NCBI RefSeq assembly: GCF_019916025.1
Contig: NZ_CP079737.1
Span: 1,860,001-1,924,000 of the forward strand
Direction of reading: 5' to 3'
Length of the DNA stretch: 64,000 bases
DNA from: Paraclostridium bifermentans
GTDB taxonomy: Bacteria; Bacillota; Clostridia; Peptostreptococcales; Peptostreptococcaceae
The position numbers and the translations under genes are program-made. Shown in pieces: positions 54,640 to 63,280 of this stretch (its first letter is position 1; each line of letters begins with the position of its first letter). The notes under the pieces were generated by a model. The model did no database searches, was not told the DNA's origin, and saw only the letters and a program-made list of their open reading frames with translations.

Positions 54640-55599
54640 TTATATTTCTATAGTTGTTTCATCTATAAATTTAATATTTCCATCTAGATCCATTATATCA
54701 TTTACTAGTTTTTTTAATGCTAGATCTTTCTTTTTAGCTTCTATCATCACATCTAAATCTCTGTCTACTTCATCTTTAGCTAGGTATATAAAATCTAAAA
54801 AATCTTTTGCATTTATGAAATCTGCATGTTTTCTATCTTTTTCAAATTCTCTCGGACTTGAAAAATGTATTTTAGGTGGTAAAATTTCGTTATTCCAAGT
54901 ATTAAAAATATCTTTTAATATATACTTAATTTCCTCTCCGTTATTTTTACAAATATGATGGTGGATATCAAGAACCATAGGTAATTTTGTTTCTTTACAT
55001 ATATTTAAAACATCTTGTGCTGTAAATATTTTATCGTCATTTTCTAATATTAATCTACTTACAACTTCATTTGGAAAATATTTTAGGTTATTTATAAACC
55101 TTTCTATGCTTTCTTCTTTTCCGCCTTGAGAACTCCCTATATGTATAACCATTTTTCCTTCTTTATAATTTATATCTTCAAATATCTGACTTTGAAATTT
55201 TAGACTTTTTATAGTATTTTCCACAACATTTTCTTTTATGCTATTGATTACATTAAACTGATCTGGATGAGAATCTATTCTCAGATTATTTTTTTTGATT
55301 ATATTCCCTATATATTCAAAATCTTTTTTAAAATATTTCCTATACTCAAATGTTACATCTGGATGAGTTCCAAGTGGTATCAAATTTGAAGTTATCCTAT
55401 AAAAATGTATTTGATTTTCTATATTATAATTTAATATTTTTTCTAAGTCATATATATTTGATCTAGTTACTTCCTTTAGCTTATTTAGCTTGTCTGCCTC
55501 TGTATTGATCTTAGAGTATCTAGAGTATGTTACAGTGCTTGAAGAGGTCACTTTGGGCAAATTTAAAGCTATAGCTACATATCCAAGTCTAACTTTCAT
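54640..55599 (-). CDS. uvsE: UV damage endonuclease UvsE/UvdE
   Basis: 319 residues. RLGYVAIALNLPKVTSSSTVTYSRY opens the TIM-barrel typical of UVDE, and metal-ligand segments RIDSHPDQFNVINS, MVIHIGSSQGGKEE and LILENDDKIFT plus MVLDIHHHICKN are all present. It nicks DNA 5' of UV photoproducts. AAGGAG precedes the ATG. Convergent with glnS across a perfect terminator. Confidence 0.93.
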   Translation of the reverse strand: MKVRLGYVAIALNLPKVTSSSTVTYSRYSKINTEADKLNKLKEVTRSNIYDLEKILNYNIENQIHFYRITSNLIPLGTHPDVTFEYRKYFKKDFEYIGNIIKKNNLRIDSHPDQFNVINSIKENVVENTIKSLKFQSQIFEDINYKEGKMVIHIGSSQGGKEESIERFINNLKYFPNEVVSRLILENDDKIFTAQDVLNICKETKLPMVLDIHHHICKNNGEEIKYILKDIFNTWNNEILPPKIHFSSPREFEKDRKHADFINAKDFLDFIYLAKDEVDRDLDVMIEAKKKDLALKKLVNDIMDLDGNIKFIDETTIEI

Positions 55600-55685
55600 A
55601 TAATTGCTCCTTTAATCTGTATAATATAAAATTAGTTTTTTCTTTATATTATATAATATTCTACAAATTAATAAAAATATTAAAT

Positions 55686-55721
55686 AAAAAAGTGAACTCT
55701 AATATTAGAGTTCACTTTTTA
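55686..55721. terminator. Bidirectional terminator
   Basis: AAAAAAGTGAACTCTAATATTAGAGTTCACTTTTTA, a near-perfect palindrome downstream of the siroheme reductase. Confidence 0.9.
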
Positions 55722-57272
55722 TTATAATAAGTATTTATTTACTATAGTGTTTAATTCGTCTTCATTTGTTTCTATAAATTCATAAAATTCTAAGTTAGAT
55801 TTAGCTATAGCTTCTGATATATCGAATAATAAGTTTGGAACTTCTCTTCTTAATACATCTCCGTATATTTTTCCTAATCTAGTTTCCTCAAAAGTAGCAC
55901 ATCCACCTATATGAAGTTCATAAGCATCTTTTGTCTTATCTCCAACTCTTTTCTTTTTACCAGCAAAACCAATAGGTGCAACTTGGTGAGTTGAACAAGA
56001 GTTAGGACATCCTGATATATGGATTCTTGGTAAAGTGTCACTATTATAATTTTTTTCTTCTAAAGTTTTGATTATTTCCTCTAAAGTTTCTTGACTTTCA
56101 GCTATACCCATTTGGCAAATAGGAACACCTATACAAGCTGTACTTTGTTGTATTTTATATTTACCTGTTATATCCTTAGTTAAATCTAAAACTTTTTTAG
56201 CTTCTTCTCCATTTAGATTTCTTATATAAAGACCTTCACTCATAGCTAATCTGATTTCAATATCATCCATATCATTTACAGTCTCTATTATTTTGTCTAA
56301 GTCAGAAACTTTTAATTGCCCATTTACAGGGTGTACATAAACAGCGTATAATCCCTCTTGTCTTTGAGAAACTAAACGATCATCTTTGACATCTATAGAA
56401 ATTCCTTTTTTATCATATACTTTTTGAGTTACATTTAAATCTAAATTACATTTTTCTTTTGCTTCTTTTAAATGTTTTTTATAGCATTCTAATAAAGCAT
56501 CTTTACCCATTTCCATAAGCATGTATCTTGTACGAGCTTTGTTTTTATTTTCATAATTACCTTTTTCTATAAATAAATTAGTCATAGCCTCTACATGATA
56601 TAATACATCCTTTGGATCTACTAACTCATCGTATTCACAACCTTTGATAGGATTTTTACCCATTCCTCCAGCTATGTATACTTTGAAGTATTCTTTTCCA
56701 TCTTTTTTAACTGCCATAAATCCTAAATCATTTATTGTAGCTTTTGATTCATCTTTAGGTGAACTTGAAAAAGATACTTTTAATTTTCTAGGTAGTTTAT
56801 AAGTAGTTATTTTACTCATAAAGTGCTCATTAACTTTTGTTGCATAAGGTGTTACATCAAAGATATCTTCTGGATCTACTCCTGATAAAGGTGATATAGC
56901 AACGTTTCTTGGGAAGTTACCTCCACCACCTCTTGTATACATATCTTTATGTATACCTTCTTCCATGATATCACAAACTTCGTCTATTGTTAGTCCATGA
57001 AGTTGTATTGCTTGACGAGTTGTAAGGTGTAATTGTTCTAAATTATATTTATGAGCAAAATATTGCACTAATTTTAATTGTTCAAGATTTAATATACCTG
57101 AAGCCACTCTAAGTCTTATCATAAAGTGTTCTCCATCACGGTGCGCATAAACACCCATTCCACCAGATGCATGTTTAAAGTCCATTTTTGACATTTCTTT
57201 ATTTAAGAATTTGTGTCCCTTTGCTCTAAATTCTGGTATTTCATCTAATAATACTTGTTTATAACTTTCCAT
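55722..57272 (-). CDS. Nitrite/sulfite reductase (siroheme, 4Fe-4S), ferredoxin type
   Basis: 516 residues with two ferrodoxin-like half domains and the siroheme/4Fe-4S cysteines in CIGVPIC (about residue 378) and SGCPNSC. The N-terminal block HFMIRLRVASGILNLEQL and LHLTTRQAIQLHGL bind siroheme. Length matches single-chain assimilatory reductases. Electron donor probably ferredoxin. It is a single gene behind a long spacer from panF, so its link to the sulfur operon upstream is by theme only. AAGGAG precedes the ATG. Confidence 0.88.
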   Translation of the reverse strand: MESYKQVLLDEIPEFRAKGHKFLNKEMSKMDFKHASGGMGVYAHRDGEHFMIRLRVASGILNLEQLKLVQYFAHKYNLEQLHLTTRQAIQLHGLTIDEVCDIMEEGIHKDMYTRGGGGNFPRNVAISPLSGVDPEDIFDVTPYATKVNEHFMSKITTYKLPRKLKVSFSSSPKDESKATINDLGFMAVKKDGKEYFKVYIAGGMGKNPIKGCEYDELVDPKDVLYHVEAMTNLFIEKGNYENKNKARTRYMLMEMGKDALLECYKKHLKEAKEKCNLDLNVTQKVYDKKGISIDVKDDRLVSQRQEGLYAVYVHPVNGQLKVSDLDKIIETVNDMDDIEIRLAMSEGLYIRNLNGEEAKKVLDLTKDITGKYKIQQSTACIGVPICQMGIAESQETLEEIIKTLEEKNYNSDTLPRIHISGCPNSCSTHQVAPIGFAGKKKRVGDKTKDAYELHIGGCATFEETRLGKIYGDVLRREVPNLLFDISEAIAKSNLEFYEFIETNEDELNTIVNKYLL

Positions 57273-57437
57273 ATTTGACTCCTTTATAACGACTTTTTAT
57301 CGCCTTTTATTTAACATATTTATTTTACGACATTTTTCCTTAAATTAGAAATTGATTCTTCCTATTATAATCATTAATATTTTCAATGGTTTATAAATTT
57401 ATGCAATAATTAAGAAAATAAAATTTTCTGTAAATTT

Positions 57438-57472
57438 AAAAAAGAGACATCATATAAGATGTCTCTTTTAAA
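57438..57472. terminator. Bidirectional terminator
   Basis: AAAAGAGACATC/GATGTCTCTTTT after panF. Confidence 0.88.
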
Positions 57473-57473
57473 T

Positions 57474-58976
57474 TTATTTTTTATAAACTCCCCAAAAGAT
57501 TTTTATTGTCTCATTGGTTGGTGGTTTTGTGAAACTAGATACAATAATAAATGATACTAATGAAATTATAAGAGGTAAAACTATAGTGTGCATACCTAAT
57601 GGTCTTACCCATATATAGCTAAATAAAATATAACTCCCTATACCTGTTATTATAGATGCTAACGCTCCACTTGCATTTGCCTTTTTCCAATATAGCCCCA
57701 GTATAATAGGCCATAAAAATGTAGCTATTATTCCTGCATTTGCATATAAATTTAGCCAGACTATCAAATCTGGAGGATTTATTGCTACTATGTAAATTAT
57801 TATACCTAATGTAGATGTTACTAATAAACTTATAGTTCCAGTTTTTTTAGCATCTTTTTTTATTTTAGGGTTTATGTAATTAGTATATATATCATTAACT
57901 ATAGCACCTGATGCTACTAATAATTGTGAATCAACAGTAGACATTATAGATGCTAATGGACCTGCTAGTAAAATCCCCGCAATTACTGGCGGAAATAATT
58001 GAGTTGTTATAGTAGGAATGACTAAATCTCCAGACTCAATACCCACTACAAGAGTACTTGAAAATGCACCAACTAAATGCATCCCTAATAATAAGATCAT
58101 AGATACGATTGTCCCATACTTGATTCCATCATGTAAACTCTTTGTATCTTTATAACTCATAGCCCTCTGAGATACTGAAGGAATTCCTACTACTGCAAAA
58201 CCAACAAGTATCCAAAATGATGTTACCCATGCTATACTCATATTGCCCGGAGTTACTCCAAATGGAGTTATAAGTCCTTCATTTACACTTTGCATATTAT
58301 TTACTATATTAGATATTCCCCCTCCCGCTATAACAGTCCCTACAAATATAGCTATAGTGGCTACTGTCATTATCACACCTTGAATTGTATCGGAAATAGT
58401 TACCGCTCTAAATCCTCCTACTACAGTATGTACTATAACCGTTAATCCAAAAGCCGTAAGTGCAATTTTGTAATCTAATCCAACTGAACCTTGTAAAAGT
58501 CTAGCCGCTCCAACCCACTGAGCTGCCATTGCAGCTATAAAAAATACTACTATAGATATAGATGTAAGAATTACCACTGCATCAGATTTATATCTTGCTC
58601 TTAAAAAATCAGTGATTGTCACTGCATTTATTTTTCTAGCTATTATCGCAAACTTTTTTCCAAGTACTGCTAATGTAAAGTATCCTGTTGGCATTTGAGC
58701 CATAGATAAAAATACCCATCCTAATCCTTGAGTATAAGCTGTTCCTGGACCTCCTATAAAGCTTCCAGCACTCAAATATGTTGTAACTAATGTCATAGCT
58801 AGAACAAAACCTCCTAAGTCTCGTCCTCCTGTCATGTATTCATCCATGAATCCTTTTTCGCCATTATGTTTATTTTTAGCTCTGTTTACAAATTTCATAG
58901 AATAAAATCCTACTATAAATATAACTATAAAATATATAAGAATAGGCAATAGTACTTGATAATTTATGTGTTTCAT
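57474..58976 (-). CDS. panF: Sodium/pantothenate symporter (PanF-like)
   Basis: 500 residues, 12-13 membrane segments of the sodium:solute symporter family. MTGGRDLGGFVLAMTLVTTYLSAGSFIGGPG, written here in two blocks as MTGGRDLGGFVLAM and TLVTTYLSAGSFIGG, is the family core, with QRAMSYKDTKSLHDGIKYG later. The immediately preceding YhdT-like gene overlaps it by one base (TAATG), the classical yhdT-panF pair. Pantothenate uptake is the best guess. Other carboxylates are possible. Confidence 0.87.
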   Translation of the reverse strand: MKHINYQVLLPILIYFIVIFIVGFYSMKFVNRAKNKHNGEKGFMDEYMTGGRDLGGFVLAMTLVTTYLSAGSFIGGPGTAYTQGLGWVFLSMAQMPTGYFTLAVLGKKFAIIARKINAVTITDFLRARYKSDAVVILTSISIVVFFIAAMAAQWVGAARLLQGSVGLDYKIALTAFGLTVIVHTVVGGFRAVTISDTIQGVIMTVATIAIFVGTVIAGGGISNIVNNMQSVNEGLITPFGVTPGNMSIAWVTSFWILVGFAVVGIPSVSQRAMSYKDTKSLHDGIKYGTIVSMILLLGMHLVGAFSSTLVVGIESGDLVIPTITTQLFPPVIAGILLAGPLASIMSTVDSQLLVASGAIVNDIYTNYINPKIKKDAKKTGTISLLVTSTLGIIIYIVAINPPDLIVWLNLYANAGIIATFLWPIILGLYWKKANASGALASIITGIGSYILFSYIWVRPLGMHTIVLPLIISLVSFIIVSSFTKPPTNETIKIFWGVYKK

Positions 58977-59296
58977 TATTTATATTCCTTTCTATACTCT
59001 TCTAACTCATCTTCACTTAGTGCATCTAAAGTCATGTTTTTAAAAAATTTATTTATCATAATTACAGTTAAAGCTGAAAATAATAACCCTCCAGCTATAC
59101 AACTCATAAAAAACCAAGTTGGAAACCCAAATATATATGTATATTCTTTAACTGGCTTAGATCCTAATCCATATCCAAATCCAAACCACCATACTAAGTT
59201 TACAATACCTAATGCTAGACCCATTAAAGCTTCTTTATTACATTGTTTATATCTAGGATCTTCTTCAAACTCAAAGTTTTCTTTATTTTTATCCAT
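58976..59296 (-). CDS. yhdT: YhdT-like DUF997 membrane protein
   Basis: 106 residues with two membrane segments. EDPRYKQCNKEALMGLALGIVNLVWWFGFGYGLG is the DUF997 signature, here split as EDPRYKQCNKEALMGL and VNLVWWFGFGYG, followed by FGFPTWFFMSC. It precedes and overlaps panF and is likely an accessory subunit of that symporter. GGAG precedes the start. Confidence 0.88.
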   Translation of the reverse strand: MDKNKENFEFEEDPRYKQCNKEALMGLALGIVNLVWWFGFGYGLGSKPVKEYTYIFGFPTWFFMSCIAGGLLFSALTVIMINKFFKNMTLDALSEDELEEYRKEYK

Positions 59297-59461
59297 TTAA
59301 AAATAGTCTCCTTGTTATCGTTATTTAATTAATATATCCCAAACAAACCTTTATTATTGTTATATATCGTTTAGTATACAATGTACATAAAAAATATACA
59401 GTATAAAATGAAATATGTCTATAAAATATATGATAATAAGTAAATTTATAACAAAAATAAT
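59297..59461. other. Intergenic region upstream of yhdT-panF
   Basis: AT-rich promoter region for yhdT-panF. A 62-codon open frame here (Cys- and Tyr-rich) lacks a ribosome site and I do not accept it as a gene. Confidence 0.5.
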
Positions 59462-59500
59462 AAAAAAGCTTGCAAACATTAAGTTTGCAAGCTTTTTTAT
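59462..59500. terminator. Bidirectional terminator
   Basis: AAAAAAGCTTGCAAAC/GTTTGCAAGCTTTTTT separates the sulfite-reductase-type gene from yhdT-panF. Confidence 0.92.
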
Positions 59501-59506
59501 TATTTT

Positions 59507-60448
59507 TTAGCAAGTAGCTCCTCCAACAATATGAAGTTCTGCTCCTAATATTTCATCTTTTCTCTCTAGTACCTCATTTGATAGAATTTGTGATTCCATA
59601 TTTTCAACACCAATTCTATCAATCATATTTCCGAAACGTTCACCTGTTTTTCCTTGTTCTCTATATATAAGTATTGCTTTTTCTAAAATAGCCATCATTT
59701 CATTTTCAGTATAAACTCCAGTTATTGGAGTACCAGGTCTTGAAGTTTTACCCCATTTCCCACCTAAGTATATCTTTAATCCTTTTTTACCTTCTTCTAT
59801 TGCATCGAAATGGCATTTACCTATACACAATCCACAGTTATTGCATTTCTCTCTATCTATAAATGCTTTACCATCTACTATAGATATAGCTCCTACCTTA
59901 CAAGTTTCTTTAGGCATACACTTTTTACATCCTGAACACATATCTTCATCAAACTCTGGTACAAATTGTCCCACTACCCCAAAATCATTTAAACTTGGTT
60001 TTACACAATTGTTTGGACAGCCTCCAACTCCAATTTTAAACTTATGTGGCAATTTAACATCATACCATTTTTCATAAAATTCTTTATGAAGAGTTGTACC
60101 TATCCCTTGAGTATCACAAAGTCCAAATGTACATACACTTCCTTTACATGGAACTATAGGTCTAACTCTTGAACCAGTTCCTCCAGATACTAAATTATCT
60201 TTTTTCAAATATTCCTTCGTAGCTTCTATATTCTCATATTTTATACCAGGTATTTCTAATGTTAGTCTTGAAGTTAATGAAATATCTCCATTTCCATACT
60301 TCTTAGCTATTTCAGCTACATTTATTAGTTGTTCTGCTGTTATAGCTCCATTTTCAGTTATAACTCTACATGAAAAATGCTGACCATCATTATTTGATAA
60401 AAAACCTTCTCCCTTAACTTTTTTTCTCATTTCCTCTGTTAATTTCAT
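59507..60448 (-). CDS. Siroheme sulfite/nitrite reductase with inserted ferredoxin domain
   Basis: 313 residues. The N-terminal half domain (HFSCRVITENGAITAEQL, DISLTSRLTLEIPG) binds siroheme; the cluster cysteines are in PCKGSVCTFGLCDTQG and GGCPNNC. A two-cluster ferredoxin insertion follows (CSGCKKCMPKETC and CNNCGLCIGKC). This is the AsrC-like architecture. It is one base after the rhodanese-fused oxidoreductase, so the pair is co-translated. Reduction of sulfite, or of a related sulfur oxyanion, is expected. Confidence 0.85.
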   Translation of the reverse strand: MKLTEEMRKKVKGEGFLSNNDGQHFSCRVITENGAITAEQLINVAEIAKKYGNGDISLTSRLTLEIPGIKYENIEATKEYLKKDNLVSGGTGSRVRPIVPCKGSVCTFGLCDTQGIGTTLHKEFYEKWYDVKLPHKFKIGVGGCPNNCVKPSLNDFGVVGQFVPEFDEDMCSGCKKCMPKETCKVGAISIVDGKAFIDREKCNNCGLCIGKCHFDAIEEGKKGLKIYLGGKWGKTSRPGTPITGVYTENEMMAILEKAILIYREQGKTGERFGNMIDRIGVENMESQILSNEVLERKDEILGAELHIVGGATC

Positions 60449-60449
60449 A

Positions 60450-62090
60450 TTAATTTACCCCCACTTCAACATTTAATTCCTTATTTAAAGCTAATCCACC
60501 TTCTAATACCTGTACATCTTTATATCCAAAGTGTTTCATTCTGTTGTATGCTAAATAAGCTCTTTTTCCCCTAGCACATACTAAAAGTATTTTATCATCT
60601 AATTCAAATTCATCTAGTTTCCCATTAAGCTGAGCTAAATCTATATATGTAACTCCTTCTAATTGAGGTGTTTTGTTTACATCTGCTAGTTTATAGCTTT
60701 CTTGATTTTCTAGAAAATCTTCATATCTAATAGTTTTTACATCTCCATCTATTTTATTTAAAAGTACATTAGCCGCATGGCTTATCGGGTTGATAGCTGT
60801 AGAAAATGGAGGTGCATATGCTAAATCTAGATTTTGTAAATCATTTACAGTTGCATTAAATGTTATCGCAGTTGAAACTACATCTATATGCTTATCTACA
60901 TTTCCTTCACCAAAAACTTGTGCCCCTAATACCTTTTTATTATCTTTATCTGATATAAGTTTTATAATTATCGTTTTAGAATCTGGATAATAGTGTGCCT
61001 TATCATCTATAGGAACTAAAATACTTTCAACATTGTACCCTAAATTTAATGCCTCTTTTTCCGTTAGTCCCGTTCTTGCTGCATTTAAATTTAGTAATTT
61101 TACTATACCCGTTCCTAAGACCCCATTAAATTCTGTTTTTTTGCCAGCTAATGTTTTAGCTAAACATCTACCTTCTTTGTTTGCAGATGATCCCATAGGA
61201 GACCATGCAGCTTTTCCACTCAATATATTTTTTACTGTTACGCAATCTCCAACTGCATATATATCCTCATCATTTGTTTGCATGTATTCATTAACTTTTA
61301 TAGTTTTATTTGTCTCAAGCTCTAATCCACAAGTTTCAGCAATATTGCTATTAGCTCTTATGCCTACAGACATTACAATCATATCCACTTTCATAGCTCT
61401 TTTATCTGTTCTTACTTTACTTACCTTTTCATTGCCTTCTATAGAAGTTAATCTTTCTCCTGTTAAAACCATTATTCCATTTTCTATAAGTTCATTTTCA
61501 ACGTATGAGCTTACCTCAGCATCAAACCCTGGCATTATATGGTCCATTGCTTCAACTAGAGTTGTTTTAACACCCATTTCATGCAGATTTTCAGCTACTT
61601 CAAGTCCTATAAATCCGCCTCCTACAACTACTGCTCTTTTTACATTATTTGTTTCTACTACTTCTCGAACAGCAATTGCATCATCCGGTGTTCTCATATA
61701 GAAAACCCCTTCTAAGTCTATCCCTTCAATTGGCGGCTTAACAGGATCTGCTCCAGTTGCTATAACCAGCTTATCATAATTTAAATTTATCTCCTTATTA
61801 TTTTTAAGGTCAACAGCTCTTACAATTTTTTTATCTCTATCTATCTCTAATGCCTCTACACTAGTTTTAACTTCTACTTGAGTTAAATCTGAGAAACTCT
61901 TAGGCGTATTTACAATTAAATCTGATTTATCTTCTATAACTCCACCAACATAATATGGAAGTCCACAACCTGCATAAGATATATTTTCACCTTTTGTAAT
62001 TAATGTTACATTAAAATCTCTATTTTCTCTCTTTAGTTTAGCTGCAGTTTTTGTTCCTGCTGCTACACCCCCAATAACTAACACATTCAT
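60450..62090 (-). CDS. CoA-disulfide/persulfide reductase with C-terminal rhodanese domain
   Basis: 546 residues. FAD motif GGVAAGTKTAAKLKR at the N-terminus, the redox cysteine in SYAGCGLPYYVGG (about residue 43), NAD motif VVGGGFIGLEVAEN, and a C-terminal rhodanese domain with active-site loop LLVCARGKRAYLAYN. Rhodanese-fused CDR proteins (Npsr type) reduce persulfides and polysulfides with NADH and CoA. First gene of the operon with the sulfite-reductase-type protein and divergent from a LysR regulator. Confidence 0.9.
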   Translation of the reverse strand: MNVLVIGGVAAGTKTAAKLKRENRDFNVTLITKGENISYAGCGLPYYVGGVIEDKSDLIVNTPKSFSDLTQVEVKTSVEALEIDRDKKIVRAVDLKNNKEINLNYDKLVIATGADPVKPPIEGIDLEGVFYMRTPDDAIAVREVVETNNVKRAVVVGGGFIGLEVAENLHEMGVKTTLVEAMDHIMPGFDAEVSSYVENELIENGIMVLTGERLTSIEGNEKVSKVRTDKRAMKVDMIVMSVGIRANSNIAETCGLELETNKTIKVNEYMQTNDEDIYAVGDCVTVKNILSGKAAWSPMGSSANKEGRCLAKTLAGKKTEFNGVLGTGIVKLLNLNAARTGLTEKEALNLGYNVESILVPIDDKAHYYPDSKTIIIKLISDKDNKKVLGAQVFGEGNVDKHIDVVSTAITFNATVNDLQNLDLAYAPPFSTAINPISHAANVLLNKIDGDVKTIRYEDFLENQESYKLADVNKTPQLEGVTYIDLAQLNGKLDEFELDDKILLVCARGKRAYLAYNRMKHFGYKDVQVLEGGLALNKELNVEVGVN

Positions 62091-62248
62091 GTATACCCCT
62101 CCAAGTTTATATTAATTATTATTTTAACAAGTTAATCTTACTTAAAGTGTATCAACCAAGTATTATAATGTAAAATTATAAAAAATTATTGATTTATAAA
62201 TTTAACTTATAGTACACTTTTCTTATAAATTGTGTATTGGGGGATACC

Positions 62249-63127
62249 ATGATAGATTTCAGATTAAAAACATTTATAGATTTATGCGAGACCAAAAGTT
62301 ATACAAAAACTGCAAAAAGACTTTGTATTACTCAACCTGCTGTCAGCCAGCATATAAAGTATATAGAGTCACAGTACAATATTAAGTTATTTAACTATAT
62401 CGGTAAAACCTTAATTTTAACTAAGGTTGGACAAGAATTCTTAGATTCTATTTTAAAACTAAGAACTATGTCTTTGTCGATTGAGAACAACTTAAAAAAA
62501 TCTAATTATTCAGCTAAACCAGTATCATTTGGCGCAACTAGAAGTATTGGTGAATTTGTAATGCCCAATATTATAAAAAATTATTTGTCTCAAAATTCTT
62601 ATTCAAATTTATCAATGATTGTAGATAATACAAAAAATCTTTTAGATATGTTAAAAAAAGGAGTTATAGAGTTTTGTTTTATAGAAGGTCACTTCAATAA
62701 AGCTGACTATGAAACATATTTAATGAGTTACGAAGATTTTGTTTTTGTAGCCTCTCCTAAAAATCCTATTTGTGATAAATCTAACCTTCATGTAGAAGAT
62801 TTATTTTCGGAAAATCTCATAATAAGGGAACAAGGCTCCGGCAGTAGAGATATTTTTGAAATGTGGCTTTATGAAAGAAATTATACAACTAAAAATTTTT
62901 CAAAATTACTGCAAATCGGAAATATTAACATAATAAAAGAATTAGTTAAAGATAACTTTGGAATATCTATAATTTATAAAATTGCTGTACTTGAAGAAAT
63001 AAAAAATAAAGAATTAGTTGTTTTAGATGTAAATTCAATGAATTTATCTCATGAATTTAATTTTATTTTTTTAAAAAATTCTATATATGCTGAGGAATAC
63101 ATAGAATTTTACAATAAGATTAATTAA
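62249..63127 (+). CDS. LysR-family regulator of the sulfur operon (CysL-like)
   Basis: 292 residues from the ATG at 62249 (GGGGGA upstream; a TTG at 62237 overlaps that site). N-terminal helix-turn-helix FIDLCETKSYTKTAKRL then CITQPAVSQHIKYIE, and a C-terminal effector domain (EQGSGSRDIFEMWL, FGISIIYKIAV). It is divergent from the persulfide/sulfite reductase operon with a 146-bp spacer, the usual LysR control layout. The effector is probably a sulfur metabolite such as O-acetylserine, by analogy with CysL. Confidence 0.87.
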   Translation: MIDFRLKTFIDLCETKSYTKTAKRLCITQPAVSQHIKYIESQYNIKLFNYIGKTLILTKVGQEFLDSILKLRTMSLSIENNLKKSNYSAKPVSFGATRSIGEFVMPNIIKNYLSQNSYSNLSMIVDNTKNLLDMLKKGVIEFCFIEGHFNKADYETYLMSYEDFVFVASPKNPICDKSNLHVEDLFSENLIIREQGSGSRDIFEMWLYERNYTTKNFSKLLQIGNINIIKELVKDNFGISIIYKIAVLEEIKNKELVVLDVNSMNLSHEFNFIFLKNSIYAEEYIEFYNKIN

Positions 63128-63161
63128 TATAAAGGATTTGTTTACAAAAGGAGTAAAACCT

Positions 63162-63233
63162 ATGATTTTAGGCGGGGTAACATGGCTATCAGTTGTGATA
63201 ATTGCTATGGCTTATGTACTTATAATATTTTAA
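63162..63233 (+). CDS. 23-residue single-span membrane peptide
   Basis: MILGGVTWLSVVIIAMAYVLIIF (23 residues; hydrophobic throughout, given here only as its composition: one short span after MILGGVTW). AAAGGAG lies 8 bases before the ATG, and a terminator follows 2-3 bases after the stop. It is 34 bases downstream of the LysR gene and could share its transcript. Such tiny ORFs are often transporter accessory subunits or toxins; nothing here decides. Confidence 0.55.
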   Translation: MILGGVTWLSVVIIAMAYVLIIF

Positions 63234-63239
63234 ATAATT

Positions 63240-63280
63240 TTAAAAGGTCTATATTTAAAATTAATATAGACCTTTTTTTT
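63240..63280. terminator. Bidirectional terminator
   Basis: AAAGGTCTATATT/AATATAGACCTTT with flanking A and T runs, between the 23-residue ORF and the convergent ImmA-like gene. Confidence 0.85.

Noticed and set aside
59325-59513. 62-codon ORF upstream of yhdT
   Set aside because: Cys/Tyr/Phe-rich, no ribosome site, runs through the terminator at 59462-59500.
61033-61701. 222-codon ORF antisense to the rhodanese-fused oxidoreductase
   Set aside because: Long only because the other strand is coding; Ser/Phe/Thr-rich with no motif or start signal.
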